In this document: one piece after another, positions 15,907 to 24,000 of the stretch
Position numbering within the stretch: the stretch's first letter is position 1
Layout of the letters: each line of letters opens with the position of its first letter
Made by a program: the position numbers and the translations under genes
The notes under the pieces: model-generated
Seen by the model: only the letters and a program-made list of their open reading frames with translations
Database searches by the model: none
Told to the model about the DNA's origin: nothing
Source of the DNA: Allocoleopsis sp036703385
GTDB lineage: Bacteria > Cyanobacteriota > Cyanobacteriia > Cyanobacteriales > Coleofasciculaceae
Direction of reading: 5' to 3'
Length of the DNA: 36,820 bases
Assembly: GCF_036703385.1 (NCBI RefSeq)
Contig: NZ_DATNPA010000043.1
Coordinates: 1 to 36,820 of the forward strand

Positions 15907-16683
15907 ATGGCTTGTCAGAAGAATCTGTTGTATTTGGTCGTTGTTGGTGTCGCCCTAAGTCTAGAACTTGTGAGTGTCTCTCTTGCTGTACCACAGCTTA
16001 GATCTCAGTCTCCAGAAGTCAGTGGTGTTACCTTGGTGTCAAAGAAGCCTAGAAGGAGATTGAGATTTAAAATCCCAGGGATACGGGCGTCGATGGGGCG
16101 AGGGATGCATGGGCGGCAGTGGTGTATCAAGGGCAATAAGCCTTTAACGGCTTTGATCCCCAACAATAATGTGGCAACAACAGTTTCCGCCAATCCTACT
16201 TTATTTTGGTATGTTCCGCAAACTGAAGCTAAGTCCGCAGAATTTGTGATCTTTGACCCGGATCGGGATCGGGAAGTTTACAAAACCACCTTGGCTTTAG
16301 AGGAGATACCCGGTGTTGTGAAACTGAGTCTCCCGAAGGCTGTATCTTTGGAAACTGGCAAAGAATATGTGTGGCAGTTGGCGCTAATTTGTAATCCGGA
16401 AAAGCCTGAGGAGCAGGATTATCTTCGGGGGATGATTGAGCGTACACAACTCAGTTCAGATCAAAAGACTAAGCTAGCTGATGCAATAGAACCCCTCAAG
16501 CAGGCAGAGGTGTATGCTGGGGCTGGAATTTGGCTAGAAACGTTGATTGTTCTTTCTCAATTGCGCCATGAGCGTCCGAACGATTCTAACGTTAATGACG
16601 CCTGGAAAGAACTGTTAGAGTCAGTTGAGCTAGAAGCGATCGCCACAGAGCCTTTGATTGAGTGTTGTAGAGTTGCTCACTGA
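15907..16683 (+). CDS. DUF928 family exported protein
   Basis: This 258-residue protein starts with a signal-like hydrophobic stretch (LYLVVVGVALSLELVSVSLA) after a short basic N-terminus. The body fits DUF928: a pre-domain with RQWC (C73) followed by LTALIPNNN, then NPTLFWYVP, a beta-sandwich-like part (EFVIFDPDRDREVYKT), WQLALICNPE, and a helical C-terminus (AGIWLETLIVLSQLRHERP). The family is almost confined to cyanobacteria, has no known activity, and often sits beside CHAT-TPR genes, as here (divergent, about 350 bases apart). AGGAG lies 11 bases before the ATG. An envelope partner of the CHAT protein is an inference from co-occurrence only. Confidence 0.82.
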   Translation: MACQKNLLYLVVVGVALSLELVSVSLAVPQLRSQSPEVSGVTLVSKKPRRRLRFKIPGIRASMGRGMHGRQWCIKGNKPLTALIPNNNVATTVSANPTLFWYVPQTEAKSAEFVIFDPDRDREVYKTTLALEEIPGVVKLSLPKAVSLETGKEYVWQLALICNPEKPEEQDYLRGMIERTQLSSDQKTKLADAIEPLKQAEVYAGAGIWLETLIVLSQLRHERPNDSNVNDAWKELLESVELEAIATEPLIECCRVAH

Positions 16684-17064
16684 TTGGACTTTGGACAAAC
16701 AAAGACATAAAATATGTTAAATTAAATTACTTTCCGACTCTGAATAAAAGTCTGCCAAAAGTGCTTCCACAGGTTCACAACACAACTGATCCTTAGTCTC
16801 TAGCAATAAGCCGATTAGTTTAATGAAGTACTTTTAGCCCACGAAAAATTCTCACTAGAGAGCCGGTCAGTAGAAGAGGTTGACAAATCAACCTGAACAT
16901 GAATCAAGCAAGAGAGAGGAAGAAGTTGTTGACACAGCTAGCTGAGATGTGAGGCAATTGGAGCATCTAAGCCCGACAAGTATTCTTGTCGAGGAAATCG
17001 CCTAAGAACACTTCAAACCCTTACACTGACATGGACATGATCAGAGCATGTCCTACCAAAATAT
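16684..17064. other. Intergenic region behind DUF928
   Basis: No convincing gene. There is a 7-bp hairpin CGACAAG/CTTGTCG with a 4-base loop (16974-16991), not followed by T. A short frame from the ATG at 16900 reads 17 residues (MNQARERKKLLTQLAEM) before a stop and could be a relic of a small basic protein, but this is not supportable as a gene. Confidence 0.5.
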
Positions 17065-17823
17065 TTAATTCCATAGGAATTTGGCAGAGGCATCATTACT
17101 CATATTGAGACGGCGTTCTTGCTCTAATTGCCTTTGCAACTTTGACAACTGCTCACGCAAGTCTGATACCTGATGAAGCAGTTCTATTTCTTTGCTGTTT
17201 GTCTGAGTATCAAAACGATTTGTCTCCAATTTTTTCGGTGTATAGCCACTTGGCATGACCAATTCTTCTCTCACCTCGTAGCGTCCTGATACTCTATCAT
17301 TCAATCCACCAAATGGATCGGTAGAGTCAGCTGGCATAAGCATATTTTTCAGTTGATTGAAAGCTTGCTCTTTCTCCCAACATGCACCTAAAAACTCTAC
17401 TTCTCCATTCAGGTGAGTAAAAAAAATACACCACTGACGAACAGAATTTGTTTCTATTATTTTGGGACTTGATTCTAATTGATAGCTATAAGCTTCATCA
17501 GTGTTTTGGATTTGAGGCTTCCCTTCCCAAGGAGCCATATTGCTAGCACTGAGTTTTTTAGCGGTATCTAGCAAATTATCTAGAGTTAAGTTTTCACTAG
17601 CCCCTAACTCAGCACACCTTTCTTGGCCTTTGAAGCGGCGATAGGCTACCCAAAATATTTCTTCCCCTCGATGCTCCTTACAAGCAGTAAAAGACCCCCA
17701 AAACGATTCATACCTGAAGCTTCTGTTCTGCGCAAGCCAGTTTAGCCAGCTTCCAGTACCCATTTTGATATAGCTTCCATCAACTCGGTCGTAGTAAACA
17801 AGTGGGGCTATAGTGCGAGCCAT
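17065..17823 (-). CDS. Hypothetical protein with a coiled-coil C-terminus (252 aa)
   Basis: Two parts are visible. Residues about 25-95 (NWLAQNRSFRYESFWGSFTACKEHRG.. FWVAYRRFKGQ.. LTLDNLLDTAKKL) resemble, from memory, the N-terminal module of some LuxR/MalT-like regulators and integrase-type AP2-like DNA-binding domains, which have WYAYRR.. and LTLERL. at the same spacing. Residues about 212-242 are a clear coiled coil (EIELLHQVSDLREQLSKLQRQLEQERR). No ATPase or catalytic domain is present, so it would be a stand-alone version. The ATG has GGGAG nine bases upstream. No signal peptide or membrane helix. Its neighbours are unrelated, and function is unknown. Confidence 0.65.
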   Translation of the reverse strand: MARTIAPLVYYDRVDGSYIKMGTGSWLNWLAQNRSFRYESFWGSFTACKEHRGEEIFWVAYRRFKGQERCAELGASENLTLDNLLDTAKKLSASNMAPWEGKPQIQNTDEAYSYQLESSPKIIETNSVRQWCIFFTHLNGEVEFLGACWEKEQAFNQLKNMLMPADSTDPFGGLNDRVSGRYEVREELVMPSGYTPKKLETNRFDTQTNSKEIELLHQVSDLREQLSKLQRQLEQERRLNMSNDASAKFLWN

Positions 17824-18218
17824 AATTCACTCTCCCAAAAATTAAACTTTCCAAAAAATCCGGTGAGTGACGCTCGACTTGCTGAAGTTATCCACAATTT
17901 TATGGACAGAATTTCCACTTTACATACAAGGAGCGTAAACCTATTTTTAGCCAATTTATGAGAGTGGCATTAGGGCATGATTATTAATGAGTTCAGCCCT
18001 TACCAAGAAGTATTAAAGTCTATCAGCTAAGGATAATTAACTACGAATAGACCAGATTTATAACTGTCACCTGTTAGTGAACAATTTAACAATTATAGAT
18101 AGGGAAGAGGCTCTGTCAAAAGGCGTACCTCTAAAGAGGTATGAGGGTTCCCCAATTCATGCTTCTGCAAGAAGTCTATTGTTAATTTGTTTACCAAATA
18201 ACTTTACACTTTTCTTTA
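17824..18218. other. Divergent intergenic region upstream of the phosphodiester glycosidase
   Basis: No gene is supported. The main structure is a 16-bp inverted repeat, TACCTCTAAAGAGGTA (18126-18141), about 80-100 bases before the next gene on the plus strand. The region should hold promoters for both flanking genes. Confidence 0.5.
18126..18141. promoter_or_regulatory. Inverted repeat, possible operator
   Basis: Two 7-base arms, TACCTCT and AGAGGTA, are separated by AA. The tight 2-base gap favours a protein-binding site over an RNA hairpin. No regulator can be named and the length allows chance occurrence. Confidence 0.25.
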
Positions 18219-19127
18219 TTGCGATCAGAGAGAGAGGGATTGAGAAAAATAATTTTTCTGAGCTTGATTTTAATTGGGTTGGGAGTACTGCTCTCCTTTA
18301 GACCCGATCGCAAGCCACTGTCTTTTCCCTCTTCCAGGGTTCTACCTGCTAGCAAAAAAGACTTGCAATACAAGACCCACTCAGTAAAGCAAAGCGTGGT
18401 ACACACTCTGTTGATTCCAGCATCGAGTCGTTTTTTGGTGACTCCCACCCTATCCCCAGAGTTAAGCTCCTTGGAGAGTTTTGTCCAAAAACACCAAGCG
18501 ATCGCAGCAATCAATGGAGGCTTTTTTGATCCAGAAAACCGAAAATCCACGTCCTATGTGATGCTGCAAGGTGTCTGGGTAGCAGACCCCAAGGACAACA
18601 AGCGTCTGATGAACAATCTCAAGCTCAGACCTTACTTGAAGAAAATTCTCAACCGGACTGAATTTCGGCGCTATCGCTGTGGTCAAACAGTTCGTTATGA
18701 TATTACGCTTCACAGCGAACCTTCTCCCACTGGGTGCCAACTATTGGATGCATTAGGGGGTGGACCCCGCGTATTGCCAGAGCTTACCTCAGTTCAAGAG
18801 GGTTTTGTGGATTTCGCGAAGGGAAAAGTCATACGAGACCCCCTTGGGAGCAGCCAGCCCAATGCTCGAAGTGCGATCGGTATCACCTCTGACGGCAGTC
18901 TTTTGGTTGTCATGGTGGCTCAAAAGCCAGAGGCTCCCAGTAACTCGGGGCTGTCCTTGCCAGCGCTAGCCGACTTCATGAAAACTCAAGGTGTCGAAAA
19001 AGCCATGAATCTGGATGGGGGAAGCTCTTCTTGTTTCTATTACAAGGGCAAGACTGTTTACGGGAAAATCAATCAACAGGGAAATCAGGTTAGGCGGGAA
19101 CTTTTCTCGGTCTTAGTTATTCGGTAA
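18219..19127 (+). CDS. Phosphodiester glycosidase family (NAGPA-like) exported protein
   Basis: The protein begins with a basic stretch and a membrane helix (KIIFLSLILIGLGVLLSF), so it is exported or membrane-anchored. It carries the family signatures: AAINGGFFDP at about residues 96-105, GGGPRVLP in the middle, ARSAIGIT, and the C-terminal NLDGGSSS at 264-271. The NAGPA domain was first described in the mammalian enzyme that removes GlcNAc from mannose-6-phosphate diesters; bacterial members act on phosphodiester-linked sugars or are uncharacterised. The start is uncertain: TTG at 18219 gives 302 residues; TTG at 18240, just after GAGAGAGGGA, would give MRKIIFL and a neat signal sequence. 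The gene is followed within 75 bases by a small secreted protein. Confidence 0.85.
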   Translation: MRSEREGLRKIIFLSLILIGLGVLLSFRPDRKPLSFPSSRVLPASKKDLQYKTHSVKQSVVHTLLIPASSRFLVTPTLSPELSSLESFVQKHQAIAAINGGFFDPENRKSTSYVMLQGVWVADPKDNKRLMNNLKLRPYLKKILNRTEFRRYRCGQTVRYDITLHSEPSPTGCQLLDALGGGPRVLPELTSVQEGFVDFAKGKVIRDPLGSSQPNARSAIGITSDGSLLVVMVAQKPEAPSNSGLSLPALADFMKTQGVEKAMNLDGGSSSCFYYKGKTVYGKINQQGNQVRRELFSVLVIR

Positions 19128-19202
19128 TCAAGAAAAATTCACTTCTAACTTCAACCCGAAAAAGTACATACTGGCTTAGAGATAACACAAGGGAAATCTA
19201 TC

Positions 19203-19652
19203 ATGTTTAAAACAATCACTTTAGCTTCAGTAACCATGCTGATAGCTTTAACGCTGGGCTCATTGCCTCTTCGCGCCCAAACACCTAGTGACCCGGCACC
19301 GAACGAGCAGACACCTTCTCCTCAGACACCTTCTCCTACTGAGAGTACGACTACAACCAATCGCCAGCAGAACGCCGCAGTGCTCCTCGACCTGAATCGC
19401 GCCAAAAATTTAGCCCGACAAGCGGCGGAGAAGGCTAACGGGGGTTTAGGCAACTATCGCGCCGAACTCTCGATGCACGGGCCGGCTTCTAAGTCTACCT
19501 ATGTAGACAATGGGAATGGCAGTTGGACATTCACCTTCAAAGGGAACCGACCAGGGGAGACGATTCCCTCCTATGAAAGCGTAGTTACCGTTTCTACAGA
19601 CGGTCAGGTAAAAATCGATTACAACGGAGCTGTTCGCACTACTAGTCCATAA
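19203..19652 (+). CDS. Small secreted protein, unknown function (149 aa)
   Basis: A clear signal peptide (ITLASVTMLIALTLGSLPLRA) is likely cleaved after A25, followed by a Pro/Thr/Ser-rich linker to about residue 55. The folded part (56-149) has LDLNRAKNLARQAAEKANGGL, then a beta-rich half (SKSTYVDNGNGSWTFTFKG, ESVVTVSTDGQVKIDYNG). No catalytic motif is seen and I do not recognise a named family. AAGGGA lies eight bases before the ATG. It follows the phosphodiester glycosidase gene by about 75 bases in the same direction and could share its transcript. Confidence 0.6.
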   Translation: MFKTITLASVTMLIALTLGSLPLRAQTPSDPAPNEQTPSPQTPSPTESTTTTNRQQNAAVLLDLNRAKNLARQAAEKANGGLGNYRAELSMHGPASKSTYVDNGNGSWTFTFKGNRPGETIPSYESVVTVSTDGQVKIDYNGAVRTTSP

Positions 19653-19687
19653 AACAATACTCGCGTTTTGAGTGTTGCTCTGTTTCA

Positions 19688-19719
19688 CCCACCAGAATTT
19701 CAGTTGGAATCCTGGTGGG
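19688..19719. terminator. Hairpin between convergent genes, possible bidirectional terminator
   Basis: CCCACCAG (19688-19695) pairs with CTGGTGGG (19712-19719) around a 16-base loop. It lies between the stops of the convergent small secreted protein and aldolase genes, which is the place for a shared terminator. There is no T run on either side, so support is modest. Confidence 0.4.
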
Positions 19720-19754
19720 AACGCAACTTTGTCATTAGCTTTCTGGTGAAGAGT

Positions 19755-20837
19755 TTACGCGATGGTTACTTCGCTCGATAAGTAAACATCCTGAATCGCG
19801 TGAAACAGTTTAATGCCCTCATCAAAGGGTCGCTGGAAGGTTTTGCGACCAGAGATTAAGCCAGAACCACCCGCACGTTTGTTGATCACAGCCGTGCGAA
19901 TCGCTTCAGCAAAGTCGCTTTTACCGGATGCCCCACCGGAATTAATTAAACCCGCACGACCGGAGTAGCAATTAAGTACTTGGTAGCGAGTGAGGTCAAT
20001 GGGGTGGTCGGTGGTCAGTTCGGAATAGACGCGATCGCTGGTTTTGCCGTATGATTTACCCGATGCTTGAGCAACGGCATTGTAGCCGTTGTTATTTTCT
20101 GGCAATTTCTGCTTAATAATATCGGCTTCAATGGTCACGCCCAGGTGGTTAGCTTGTCCCGTGAGGTCAGCCGCAACATGATAGTCTTTATCTTGCTTAA
20201 AAGCACTGTTGCGGAGATAGCACCAGAGGATAGTTGCCATACCCAGTTCATGGGCGCGAGCAAAGGCGCGGCTGACTTCTTGAATTTGGCGGGTGGACTG
20301 GTCGGAACCAAAGTAAATCGTGGCACCCACAGCAACTGCCCCTAAATTCCAGGCTTGCTCGACACTGGCAAACATGATCTGGTCAAATTGATTGGGGTAG
20401 GTGAGCAGTTCGTTGTGATTAATTTTCACAATGAAGGGAATGCGGTGAGCATACTTGCGAGATACTATGCCCAAAACGCCCAATGTGGTAGCCACGGCAT
20501 TACAACCACCTTCCAGGGCAAGTTTAATGATGTTTTCTGGGTCGAAATACATTGGGTTGGGGGCAAAGGAAGCACCGGCGGAGTGTTCGATGCCTTGGTC
20601 TACAGGCAGGATGGAGAGATAACCCGTGTTGGCAAGGCGTCCATGCGAGTACAGTTGTTGGAGACTGCGCAGGACTTGAGGGTTGCGATCGCTTTGTGCA
20701 AAAATGCGATCAACTGAATCCGGGCCAGGTAGATGTAACAGCTGTTGGGAAACTTTAGCTTGGTAGGTGAGCAAATCTTCAGCTTCTCCGCCTAGCCAAG
20801 ATTCTATAGATTGAGGTGCTGATAATGTTGCGGTCAT
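19755..20837 (-). CDS. Class I fructose-bisphosphate aldolase
   Basis: This is a full-length member of the DhnA/FbaB-type class I aldolases, which cleave fructose 1,6-bisphosphate through a Schiff-base lysine without a metal. Visible family features are LSILPVDQGIEHS near residue 75-87, IPFIVKINHNELL, VAVGATIYFGSD, ATILWCYLRNSAF and a C-terminal GGASGKSD..AGGSGLISGRK phosphate-binding segment. It would serve glycolysis/gluconeogenesis and the Calvin cycle in the cytoplasm, beside the class II enzyme most cyanobacteria also carry. I use the ATG at 20837 (360 residues) because GAGG lies nine bases before it; an in-frame TTG at 20852 is less likely. The gene is monocistronic as far as seen. Confidence 0.92.
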   Translation of the reverse strand: MTATLSAPQSIESWLGGEAEDLLTYQAKVSQQLLHLPGPDSVDRIFAQSDRNPQVLRSLQQLYSHGRLANTGYLSILPVDQGIEHSAGASFAPNPMYFDPENIIKLALEGGCNAVATTLGVLGIVSRKYAHRIPFIVKINHNELLTYPNQFDQIMFASVEQAWNLGAVAVGATIYFGSDQSTRQIQEVSRAFARAHELGMATILWCYLRNSAFKQDKDYHVAADLTGQANHLGVTIEADIIKQKLPENNNGYNAVAQASGKSYGKTSDRVYSELTTDHPIDLTRYQVLNCYSGRAGLINSGGASGKSDFAEAIRTAVINKRAGGSGLISGRKTFQRPFDEGIKLFHAIQDVYLSSEVTIA

Positions 20838-20876
20838 AACAGTTTTCCTCAAGACTTTATTCTATGTAGAGGTTCT

Positions 20877-21032
20877 TTAATTTTGGCAGTGCTTGCCATT
20901 AGAAATGTCTGTACAACGGTAGACTCTTTCATGATCAAGCAGTACTTGATAGTTGGTGTCGCCCATCACAAAGATGATCATTTCGGTGAGGTAGGTGTCT
21001 CGCTTGCTCTTGCATTACTGGCGGTAGTTCAT
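20877..21032 (-). pseudogene. Small reading frame with an in-frame stop behind the nine-PAS kinase
   Basis: Reading minus from the ATG at 21032, which lies just past the kinase stop, gives MNYRQ, a TAA at 21015-21017, then 45 further open codons with normal protein composition (TYLTEMIIFVMGDTNYQVLL, DHERVYRCTDISNGKHC) to a stop at 20877-20879. A single change from CAA to TAA would explain the interruption. Alternatively translation starts at the ATG at 20981, giving 34 residues. Neither start has a good ribosome binding site. The family is not recognised, and a chance frame cannot be excluded. Confidence 0.3.
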
Positions 21033-21034
21033 CC

Positions 21035-24000
21035 TTAGATATTTGTCGGATTGGAATTGCTTTGTGCTAGTTGCAGAATTGCTTCAAACTGAAAATCATG
21101 GGCAAGACGACTTAAGCCAGCAATCAGGGATGAATGTTCTGATGGGATTTGTTCAATGAGATGGAAGATTTCTTCGTCATCGCACAGTTGGGCGGCTTGA
21201 TAGAGCTGGTCAATCCATGCTGTTGGCATCACAGACAGACCTTCAGCTGTCAGTACCTGCGGTTCAGCCTGCTCGCCATTGTGATGGCTAGTTGCTAAGG
21301 GCAGGTTGTTTTGGGCATACAGATAGCGCAATCCCAGATACTCTGCCATCTTGGCAAATAAGGTCTCTTCTTGGAAGGGCTTGCTGACGAAGTCGTTACA
21401 ACCAGCCGCAAGAGCCAGAGTGCGATCGCTTCTGGAGGCATGAGCCGTGAGTGCGATAATTACAGGGGTCTGACCTTCGACATTGGAGCGGATTTGCTGG
21501 GTGGCTTCGTAGCCATCCATCACAGGCATTGCTATATCCATCCAGATCAGATGGGGTTGCCACTGCTGCCACAAGGCAACGGCTTCCTCCCCGTTTTTAG
21601 CTTCCTGTACCTCCAGACCCAACTGAACCAAAAGCTTCACCAAGAGTTGGCGGTTTTCCGGCTGGTCATCGACGACTAGGATGCGGTAGGACGGCTGATC
21701 GGGTGCCAAGCCAATCACCTCGCGCTGGATTTGGGCTGGTTGCACATCGGAACCTAACGCAAGGGAGACTGGAATCTCAAACCTAAACGTGCTGCCCTGA
21801 CCGAGAGTGCTGCTGGCAGTAATATCCCCCCCCATTAAGCGCACGAACTTACGGCTAATGGTCAGTCCTAAGCCAGTGCCTTCTGGGGAAGTTTTTCCAA
21901 CTTGGGTTTGGACAAAGGCATCGAAGATGGTGTCCACTTCAGTCGGGGCGATGCCAACACCAGTGTCAGAGACCTCAAATAGGAGATGGGAAAATGGGGT
22001 GAGTGGGTTGGATGGCTTCTTCCGGCTAAGGCGCGACGCAACGCTCAACGTCACGCTTCCTTTCTGAGTAAACTTAATGGCATTTCCTAGCAGATTGATC
22101 AGAATCTGGCGTAGTTTGTTGGGGTCTGCGGTTACGAATTGAGGTACCTCTGGAGCAATTTCTAAGTTGAGCTGCAACCCTTTGGCTTTAGATTTTTGGC
22201 GGAACATGTCCTGAAGCGATCGCAGTTGGGCAATCAAGTCAAAACTGCTCTCATCCAGAGTGATGCATCCCGCTTCGATTTTAGATAAATCCAGAATATC
22301 GTTAATCAGTGATAGTAAATGATTGCCACTGCGACTGATAATGTCTACGTTTTCTCGCTGCTCTAGGGTCAGCGAAGAATCACGACTCATCACTTGGGTA
22401 AAGCCGAGAATGATGTTGAGGGGAGTACGCAGTTCGTGGCTCATATTGGCGAGGAAAATACTTTTGGCCTGGTTAGCGACTTCTGCGGCTTCTTTTGCCT
22501 TTTGCAGTTCTATCTCGACTTGTTTGAGGTCAGTTAAGTTACGAATACTGACAACTATGCCAGAGATGGTATTGTTGACCTCAAAATAAGGAGCATAAGT
22601 AATGCCGATAAACTGTCGTCCTATTTTTGGGTACTCAAACCACATTTGGTAATTTACAACTTCTCCTGCCAGACATGGCTCTAAACGAGGTTTCAATAAT
22701 GTTTCAAATCGCTCAGCACCCAAAACCTCGCCAACAGTATGTCCAAGAATCTCTTCTGATTGTTTTCCATGCAGAGTTAGGTAGGCTTGATTCACCAATT
22801 GATAGGTGTAGTTGCAATCCAGCAAGCACATACTATCCGTAGTAGCGGAAACAACCCGTTCATACCTACGCAAGGCTTCCTCTGCAAGTTTTCGATCGCT
22901 AATATCTAATGCTGTGCCAAACAGGCGAACCACTCGCCCTTGCGGATCGCGAACCACTTCTCCTCGTGCTTCCAAGTATCGGATTGAGCCATCCGTTCGC
23001 CAAATCCGAACGTCAGTTTCGTAGGGAGTCCCATTGGTGATGGCTCGGTCGAAGTATTGCTCAAGGCAAGGGCGATCATCTGGGTGAATATACTGAAAAT
23101 GCTCGGCATAGGACGGTTCTGATGTATTGGGATCAAAGCCGAAGATGTGGAAGAGTTCTTCAGACCAAGTCAGCTTTTTTGTCCCGACATCGAGTTCCCA
23201 ACTGCCAACATGAGCCACTCGCTGCGCCTGAATCAAAGCCGCCTCACTTTTACGGAGTTGTTCTTCAGCAAGTTTTCGATCGCTAATGTCTGTTAAAGTG
23301 CCCACATATCCAATGACCGAGCCTGTGTTTTCCTGTTCTATATCGGCTTGGGATAAGACCCAGGTTACCTTCCCTGAGGGATGTACAAGACGGTATTCTC
23401 CTTGCCAAGGACGCTGATGAGTTACAGCATCTTGCCATACTTGGAAAATGCGTTCTCGATCCTCTGGATGGATATAATAACTCCATCGCAATCCCAGTAC
23501 GTCTTCTAAGGAAACACCAACGAGTTGACAAGCGCGTTCATTCGCATAAATCGTTTGTCCAGACGCATCAGAGCGATAAATGCCTACCGGGGAAATTTCA
23601 GCCAAGATGCGGAATAGCCTCTCGCTTTGTGCTAAAGCCTCTTGTGTCGCTTTGCGATCACTGATATCGGTAATTCGTACCAACCTCATCTGTTTACCTG
23701 CCACCGCAATTCGTTTGGTGGCTAAGTTTCCCCAGAAGGTCTTTCCTCGTTTCGTGACGTACTCGATTTCTCGACTCCAAAAGCCTTGCATCTCGATTTC
23801 CTGAACAATCGCCGCTAGCTCTTCGGGGGTAAATTGACGCTTTTGCAGAATATTCCCCTCAATGCCAATCAAACCATCTTGACTAGATGCTTCAAACAGT
23901 TCAACCGCTCGGCGGTTGCAATCAAGGGTGATACGTGTTTCGGCATCTACCAGAAAGATGGCATCGGTAGACTCGTTGAAGATGGCTTCTCTAAGATCGC

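Noticed and set aside
16974..16991. CGACAAG/CTTGTCG hairpin as terminator of DUF928
   Set aside because: Followed by AGGAAATC with no T run and almost 300 bases after the stop codon.
20355..20717. A 120-codon plus-strand frame over the aldolase gene
   Set aside because: Entirely antisense to a conserved enzyme; it has no motif of its own.
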